NCBI RefSeq assembly: GCF_013364355.1
Contig: NZ_CP054931.1
Span: forward strand, 3,162,001-3,226,000
Reading direction: 5' to 3'
Origin: Stenotrophomonas sp. NA06056
GTDB taxonomy: Bacteria > Pseudomonadota > Gammaproteobacteria > Xanthomonadales > Xanthomonadaceae
Length of the DNA stretch: 64,000 nucleotides
How positions within the stretch are numbered: the first letter of the stretch is position 1; each line of letters begins with the position of its first letter. Of this stretch, positions 62,059 through 64,000 are shown piece by piece. Position numbers and translations under genes: made by a program. The notes beneath the pieces are model-generated. The model did not search any database. It was not told where the DNA came from and saw only the letters and a program-made list of their open reading frames with translations.

Positions 62059-62856
62059 ATGAAGACCACGTCCCTGCTGCGTACAACGCTCCTGCTGCCA
62101 CTTGCCGTCCTCGCCTGTGCGGGCTGGGGCCAGGCAACAGCGCCTGCTGCGCCGGCATCTGCCGAGGTGGCACCGCCGATGCTGCCTGCACTGGCCTGGG
62201 AGCCGCCGCCGCTGCAGCCGTTCAGCGCGACCTACCAGGCGTTCTACAAGAGCAAGGAAGCGGGCGACGCGACCATGCAGGTCACCCACACCGGTGGCAA
62301 CCAGTGGCGGGTGGACATGCAGGTGGTTGGCCGTCGCGGCTTCGCCAGCGTGCTCGGCCTGAACATCGAGCAGAGCACGGTCTTCGAAGAGCGAAGCGGT
62401 GTGTACGCGCCGCTCAGCCAAAGCACCGTGCGCAAGGGCCTGTTCCTCGGCAAGAAGGCCGTCGGCACCTACAACTGGCAAGCCGGCACCGCGCAGTGGA
62501 GTGGCGACGTGGAAAAGAAGCGCGCGCAGCCGATCCCGCTGCAGCCGGGCGACCAGAGCGCACTGCTGATCAACCTGGCGATCATGCGTGACGCCCGCCC
62601 GGGTGCCGCCATGCATTACCGCTACGTGGACATGGGCAAGGTCCGCCAGCACGACTACCAGGCCGCGCCGCAGACCGAGAACGTCGAGGTCGGCGACCTG
62701 TCCTACAACGCGCTGCGGGTCTATCGAACCAACGGCGGCAACAATGAAACCATTCTCTGGATCGCCAACGGTGTCCCCACCCCGGTGCGCATCCTGCAAC
62801 GCGAAGACGGCGAAGATCGCGTCGATCTGCGCCTGATCGAATACCAAGGAGTCTGA
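62059..62856 (+). CDS. DUF3108 exported protein
   Basis: 265 residues. Signal peptide (LLPLAVLACAGWG), Ala/Pro-rich linker to about 50, then DUF3108: LQPFSATYQAFYKSKEAGDATMQVTHTGGNQWRVDMQV, STVFEERSGVYAPLS, QSALLINLAIMRDARPG and a lipid-carrier-like beta-barrel pattern. Periplasmic. A closely similar gene follows after two bases, a tandem duplication. Confidence 0.85.
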   Translation: MKTTSLLRTTLLLPLAVLACAGWGQATAPAAPASAEVAPPMLPALAWEPPPLQPFSATYQAFYKSKEAGDATMQVTHTGGNQWRVDMQVVGRRGFASVLGLNIEQSTVFEERSGVYAPLSQSTVRKGLFLGKKAVGTYNWQAGTAQWSGDVEKKRAQPIPLQPGDQSALLINLAIMRDARPGAAMHYRYVDMGKVRQHDYQAAPQTENVEVGDLSYNALRVYRTNGGNNETILWIANGVPTPVRILQREDGEDRVDLRLIEYQGV

Positions 62857-62858
62857 GC

Positions 62859-63542
62859 ATGAACACCCTGACCCGCCCCCTGACCTGGATCGCCGCTGCC
62901 GCACTGTCGGTGGTCAGCCTGCCGGCCATGGCCCTGCAGCCATTCAAGGCCGACTACCTGGCCAGCTACATGGGCATGCAGGCCAACGGCAGCATGACCC
63001 TGGCCAGCGAAGGCAGCAACAAGTGGCGCTACAGCCTGCAGGTCAAGAACCAGCTGGCCGACCTGAGCCAGAGCACGGTGTTCGAAGAGGTGCGCGGGCA
63101 GCTGCGCCCGCTCAGCAGCCAGGACCGCTCTGCGTTGCTGGTGAAGAAGCGCAATGTGCAGGCGAACTACAACTGGACCAGCAACCAGGCCACCTGGACC
63201 GGCGACATCAAGCCGGACCGCGCCGGTCCGATCGCGTTGAAGGCCGGCGACATGGACGCGCTGCTGATCAACCTGGCCATTGCCCGCGACCTGGCTGCCG
63301 GCAAGCCGCTGACCTATCGCATGGTCGACGAAGGCCGCATCAAGAACATGACCTACCGCGTGGTGGGCAAGGAATCGGTGACCGTGGGTGGCAAGAGCTA
63401 CCAGGCCACCAAGGTCTCGCGCACCGACGGCAACAAGGAGCTGATTGCCTGGATCGTGCCGGAGTTCCCGGTGCCGGCGCGCATGCTGCAGCGTGAAAGC
63501 GGTCGCGATGCGCTGGACCTGACCATCAAGGCGATGAACTGA
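62859..63542 (+). CDS. DUF3108 exported protein, second tandem copy
   Basis: 227 residues. Signal peptide (WIAAAALSVVSLPAMA), then LQPFKADYLASYMGMQANGSMTLASEGSNKWRYSLQV, STVFEEVRGQLRPLSSQDRSALLVKK and DALLINLAIARDLAAG, all aligning with the preceding gene. Role unknown. Ends at a good terminator. Confidence 0.86.
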   Translation: MNTLTRPLTWIAAAALSVVSLPAMALQPFKADYLASYMGMQANGSMTLASEGSNKWRYSLQVKNQLADLSQSTVFEEVRGQLRPLSSQDRSALLVKKRNVQANYNWTSNQATWTGDIKPDRAGPIALKAGDMDALLINLAIARDLAAGKPLTYRMVDEGRIKNMTYRVVGKESVTVGGKSYQATKVSRTDGNKELIAWIVPEFPVPARMLQRESGRDALDLTIKAMN

Positions 63543-63562
63543 CCGGCACTACCAAATGAAGA

Positions 63563-63586
63563 ACGCCCGCTTTCGCGGGCGTTTTT

Positions 63587-63588
<2 letters not shown>
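63563..63588 (+). terminator. Rho-independent terminator after DUF3108 pair
   Basis: Stem ACGCCCGC / GCGGGCGT, loop TTTC, then seven T. The T-tract also contains, on the other strand, the TAA stop codon of the convergent EF-hand gene. Confidence 0.9.

Positions 63589-64000
<412 letters not shown>

Overview
The window is a piece of a high-GC gammaproteobacterial chromosome, almost certainly Stenotrophomonas (S. maltophilia complex) or a close xanthomonad. Lineage markers are the fused aspartokinase/diaminopimelate decarboxylase, the MurD2-MurL route to D-glutamate in peptidoglycan, the Rrf2-type SUF regulator, TonB receptors of the Xanthomonas/Caulobacter carbohydrate type, and many short GTAG-ended palindromes matching the SMAG repeats described from S. 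maltophilia. No tRNA, rRNA, CRISPR array, prophage or transposase gene was seen.

Layout. 1-5.5 kb is a maltodextrin-type carbohydrate locus: GH97 enzyme (cut by the window edge), TonB receptor and GH13 alpha-glucosidase; the last two share an identical 16-bp operator. 5.6-20.2 kb carries ispB, a dienelactone-hydrolase-like protein, a SUKH protein, the lysAC-murL-murD2 block on the minus strand, two tandem PhzF-like genes, an OsmC protein, an HU-like protein with a lysine-rich tail, and small envelope proteins. 20.2-26.6 kb has a SET-domain methyltransferase and the suf operon (regulator, sufB, an LprI-like gene, sufC, sufD, sufS). 26.6-34.1 kb is an accessory island on the minus strand: a 1772-residue secreted RHS/YD-repeat protein ending in five fibronectin-III-like modules, then a separate short secreted protein holding the missing RHS core plus a C-terminal putative toxin domain, then a small lipoprotein that is a candidate immunity protein, and a lower-GC stretch with little coding content.

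34.2-47.6 kb is iron-related: GNAT and Rieske genes, then Fur-box-preceded siderophore receptor regions. The first contains a Fiu/Piu-type receptor, a Sel1 protein and PiuC dioxygenase. The second contains a CirA/FepA-type receptor followed by PepSY, DUF2271, DUF4198, ApbE and a membrane flavodoxin reductase. The latter five genes look like an electron route from NADPH across the inner membrane to a flavinylated periplasmic protein, probably for ferric-siderophore reduction. 47.7-64 kb is housekeeping: HutD, two L,D-transpeptidase-family proteins, ComEA, an M20 peptidase, amgK-murU (muropeptide recycling), hda-perM-DUF2066, a purM-purN operon with three membrane-protein genes inserted, two tandem DUF3108 genes, an EF-hand protein, and the 3' end of murA.

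The less conventional parts are the split RHS module with its candidate toxin/immunity pair, the candidate flavinylation-based iron reductase operon, the shared palindromic operator in the sugar locus, the tandem SMAG arrays, and a pair of inverted long-stem elements between murU and hda. All family assignments come from reading motifs and overall resemblance; no database search was run.
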